Below are positions 5,345-6,541 of a DNA stretch of 6,541 nucleotides, piece after piece. The position numbers and the translations under genes are program-made. The DNA comes from Betaproteobacteria bacterium (lineage in GTDB: Bacteria; Pseudomonadota; Gammaproteobacteria; Burkholderiales; SG8-39): contig CANIIN010000156.1 of assembly GCA_947467405.1 (NCBI GenBank), forward strand, positions 1 through 6,541, written 5' to 3'. A model generated the notes under the pieces. It worked only from the letters and a program-made list of their open reading frames with translations, made no database searches and was not told the DNA's origin. Within the stretch, counting starts at the first letter, position 1. Every line of letters starts with the position of its first letter.

Positions 5345-5488
5345 GTCGTCTCCTGTGGATGGGTTCCCGGTGTGCTGTGGGCCGGATGCCGCGAGTTTGC
5401 CACGCGCACGGCGATTCGGCGCCGCCGGTATCATGCCGGACAGAGCACACCTCTACCCGTGCATCACCCAGCGGAAAGGATTCTCATC
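5345..5488. promoter_or_regulatory. Divergent intergenic region with candidate operators
   Basis: These 144 bases separate the starts of the - strand isomerase gene and the + strand 79-residue gene, so promoters in both directions should lie here. I see no hexamer pair with proper spacing. Two symmetric elements are present: CCGGTATCATGCCGG at 5425-5439, a 15-bp near-palindrome with one mismatched pair, and GGTGTGCT (5369-5376) repeated inverted as AGCACACC (5444-5451). TTGCCA at 5397-5402 resembles a -35 box but has no -10 at the right distance. A shared regulator of both genes is possible. Confidence 0.4.
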
Positions 5489-5728
5489 ATGACACCCGCC
5501 GTCAAGACACTTGCTGAGCACATCTACGTCGATCTGATCGGTCGCACCATGTTCGCCTCGGGCTCTCCCGTCACCCCGGACGCCGACAAGCTGGCGCGCT
5601 TCAGCGTCAAGCTGGCCGAGTCGTTCGAGCGCGTGACCAAGCTGATGGAGGTCGAGGATGACCCCAACCGGCCGGTAAAGTTCGACGTACAACTCGATGA
5701 TCTGGCAAGCTGGGACATCAAGAAGTAG
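5489..5728 (+). CDS. Small unrecognised protein, 79 residues
   Basis: The ATG at 5489 follows AAAGGA at 5475-5480 with 8-base spacing, and the frame ends at TAG 5726-5728. I do not recognise the family. The product is charged and probably soluble, with slightly more acidic than basic residues. Segments at about 4-20 and 33-54 (with DADKLARFSVKLAESFERV) read as amphipathic helices, separated by a Gly/Ser/Pro turn (25-30). An acidic linker EVEDDPN (54-60) leads to a C-terminal strand-like FDVQLDDLASW (65-75). There is no signal, membrane segment or Cys. It sits 144 bp from the divergent isomerase gene and 49 bp ahead of the Bug binding-protein gene, with no hairpin between, so it is probably cotranscribed with the latter. 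The good ribosome binding site and position make it a likely real gene. Its role is unknown. Confidence 0.75.
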   Translation: MTPAVKTLAEHIYVDLIGRTMFASGSPVTPDADKLARFSVKLAESFERVTKLMEVEDDPNRPVKFDVQLDDLASWDIKK

Positions 5729-5760
5729 CCACTCGACACCGCAAGACCGATCCAACCCTC

Positions 5761-5772
5761 AAGGAGGAGGAA
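5761..5772 (+). promoter_or_regulatory. Doubled Shine-Dalgarno sequence
   Basis: AAGGAGGAGGAA contains two overlapping GGAGG cores, at 5763-5767 and 5766-5770, 10 and 7 bases before the ATG at 5778. It is the strongest ribosome binding site in the window and fixes the start of the Bug gene, consistent with high translation of an abundant periplasmic protein. Confidence 0.8.
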
Positions 5773-5777
5773 CCACA

Positions 5778-6541
5778 ATGGCCGTCAACAACACAGTCCC
5801 TAAATCAGTCAGGCACGGAACGCGTACCGTGCTTGCGACGCTCGCCGTCGCCGCCGGCATGGCCGCGCTGCCGCTGACCACTAACGCCCAGGATCGCTTT
5901 CCCAGCCGCAGCATCCGGTTGGTGACGCAGTTCGGTCCCGGCGGCGCCACCGACCTGGCGGCGCGCGCCATCGCCGAAGCCATGAGCGGCGATCTGGGCC
6001 AGACGGTTGTGGTCGAAGGCCGTCCCGGTGCCGGTGGACAGATCGCCGTCGATTCGGTGCGCAATGCCCCGGCCGACGGCTACTCGATGCTGTTCGGCGG
6101 GCAAACCAGCCTGGTGGCGCTGCCGATCATCGATCCGTCCGCTGCCGGCAATCCGCTCGCAGAATTCCGCGTCGTCACGTTCGGCACCGACTACGACCTG
6201 CTGCTCATCACCGGCGCCGCCTCGGGCATCAAGACCGTGAAGGAGCTGGTCGAACGCCTCAAGGGCCCCAAGGGCTCGGAAGTGACGTTTGCTGCCGTGG
6301 GCGTGGGCACACCGGTCGAGATGGCCTCGCTCTACCTGCTGCAGTCGGTCGGCGCGAAAGCCACGGCCGTACCCTACAAGGGCCCGTCGCTGGCGCATCC
6401 CGACCTCCTGGAGGGGCGCCTCACCTTCTCGACCGACACGGTCAGCGGGGGAGTCGTCGGGCTGATCAAGGACAAGCGCATGATCGCGCTGGGGGTGTTT
6501 TCCAAAACCCGCGCTGCGCAACTGCCGGACGTGCCAACCTT
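5778..6541 (+). CDS. Bug (TctC-type) tripartite tricarboxylate transporter binding protein, 3' end cut
   Basis: The frame is open from the ATG at 5778 to the window edge, giving 254 residues without the C-terminus; Bug proteins are usually about 320-330 residues, so some 70 are missing. It is a periplasmic solute-binding protein, a family known to bind carboxylates and other small organic acids and to feed TTT-type importers or signalling systems. Residues 1-37 form a signal peptide: basic N-region (K9, R12, R16), hydrophobic core about 18-33, and likely cleavage after TNA (37). The mature part starts with the typical FPSRSIRLV (41-49), followed by the PGGATD ligand loop (54-59), GQTVVVEGRPGAGG (74-87), DGYSMLFGG (100-108), VPYKG (198-202) and LPDVPT (249-254). 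No transporter membrane subunits (TctA/TctB) are visible here, which is normal because most Bug genes are orphans. A 49-bp gap without a hairpin follows the small gene at 5489-5728. The ligand is not predictable, and the middle region (about 109-145) is less like the family consensus. Confidence 0.93.
   Translation, partial: MAVNNTVPKSVRHGTRTVLATLAVAAGMAALPLTTNAQDRFPSRSIRLVTQFGPGGATDLAARAIAEAMSGDLGQTVVVEGRPGAGGQIAVDSVRNAPADGYSMLFGGQTSLVALPIIDPSAAGNPLAEFRVVTFGTDYDLLLITGAASGIKTVKELVERLKGPKGSEVTFAAVGVGTPVEMASLYLLQSVGAKATAVPYKGPSLAHPDLLEGRLTFSTDTVSGGVVGLIKDKRMIALGVFSKTRAAQLPDVPT

Noticed and set aside
5345..5434. N-terminal extension of the isomerase to an ATG at 5434
   Set aside because: The extra 30 residues look low-complexity and unlike the family; the GTG at 5344 has AGGAGA just upstream and gives the normal family N-terminus.
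5397..5434. TTGCCA (5397-5402) and TATCAT (5429-5434) as a sigma-70 promoter
   Set aside because: The spacing is 26 bases, far beyond the 16-18 needed.
5046..5492. 148-codon + strand frame overlapping the isomerase and the divergent gap
   Set aside because: Antisense shadow of the crotonase-fold gene; Arg/Pro/Ser-rich with no motifs.
1..6541. A defence, toxin-antitoxin, CRISPR, phage or insertion-sequence system
   Set aside because: No transposase, integrase, nuclease, repeat-spacer array or terminal repeats were seen; the gene content is metabolic and transport-related throughout.

Overview
The window is GC-rich DNA with dense coding, and several gene types point to a soil or rhizosphere betaproteobacterium, probably Burkholderiales (Alcaligenaceae- or Comamonadaceae-like). 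The best taxonomic clue is the periplasmic 'Bug' (TctC-type) solute-binding protein at the right edge, a family greatly expanded in that order. The organism is inferred; no rRNA or other marker gene is present.

Layout, left to right. (1) 1-285 and 296-961: the end of one unrecognised gene and a complete unrecognised, tryptophan-rich gene, 10 bp apart on the + strand. (2) 1058-3870: a + strand run of a two-module VOC/glyoxalase-like protein and two paralogous luciferase-like (LLM class) flavin/F420-type oxidoreductases. (3) 4074-4499: a PaaI-type hotdog acyl-CoA thioesterase, behind its own possible promoter. (4) 4577-5344: an enoyl-CoA hydratase/isomerase family protein on the - strand, convergent with the thioesterase; its residues favour an isomerase. 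(5) 5489-5728: a small unrecognised 79-aa protein, divergent from the isomerase. (6) 5778-6541: the Bug protein with signal peptide, cut by the window edge.

Taken together this looks like an accessory catabolic neighbourhood. A periplasmic binding protein could help capture an organic acid, LLM oxidoreductases and a VOC protein could carry out redox or ring chemistry, and a CoA isomerase and thioesterase could process CoA thioesters. The substrate cannot be read from the sequence, and common regulation is not shown: the gaps are wide (about 100-200 bp), and most carry strong GC-rich hairpins, so several genes may be separate transcription units.

No rRNA, tRNA, insertion sequence, CRISPR array, phage gene or clear defence or toxin system is visible. 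No gene-free stretch exceeds 300 bases. The points most worth a second look are the unrecognised Trp-rich gene pair, the compensating indels between the two LLM paralogues, the catalytic-residue swap in the crotonase-fold protein, and the perfect 11-bp inverted repeat at 3917-3951.
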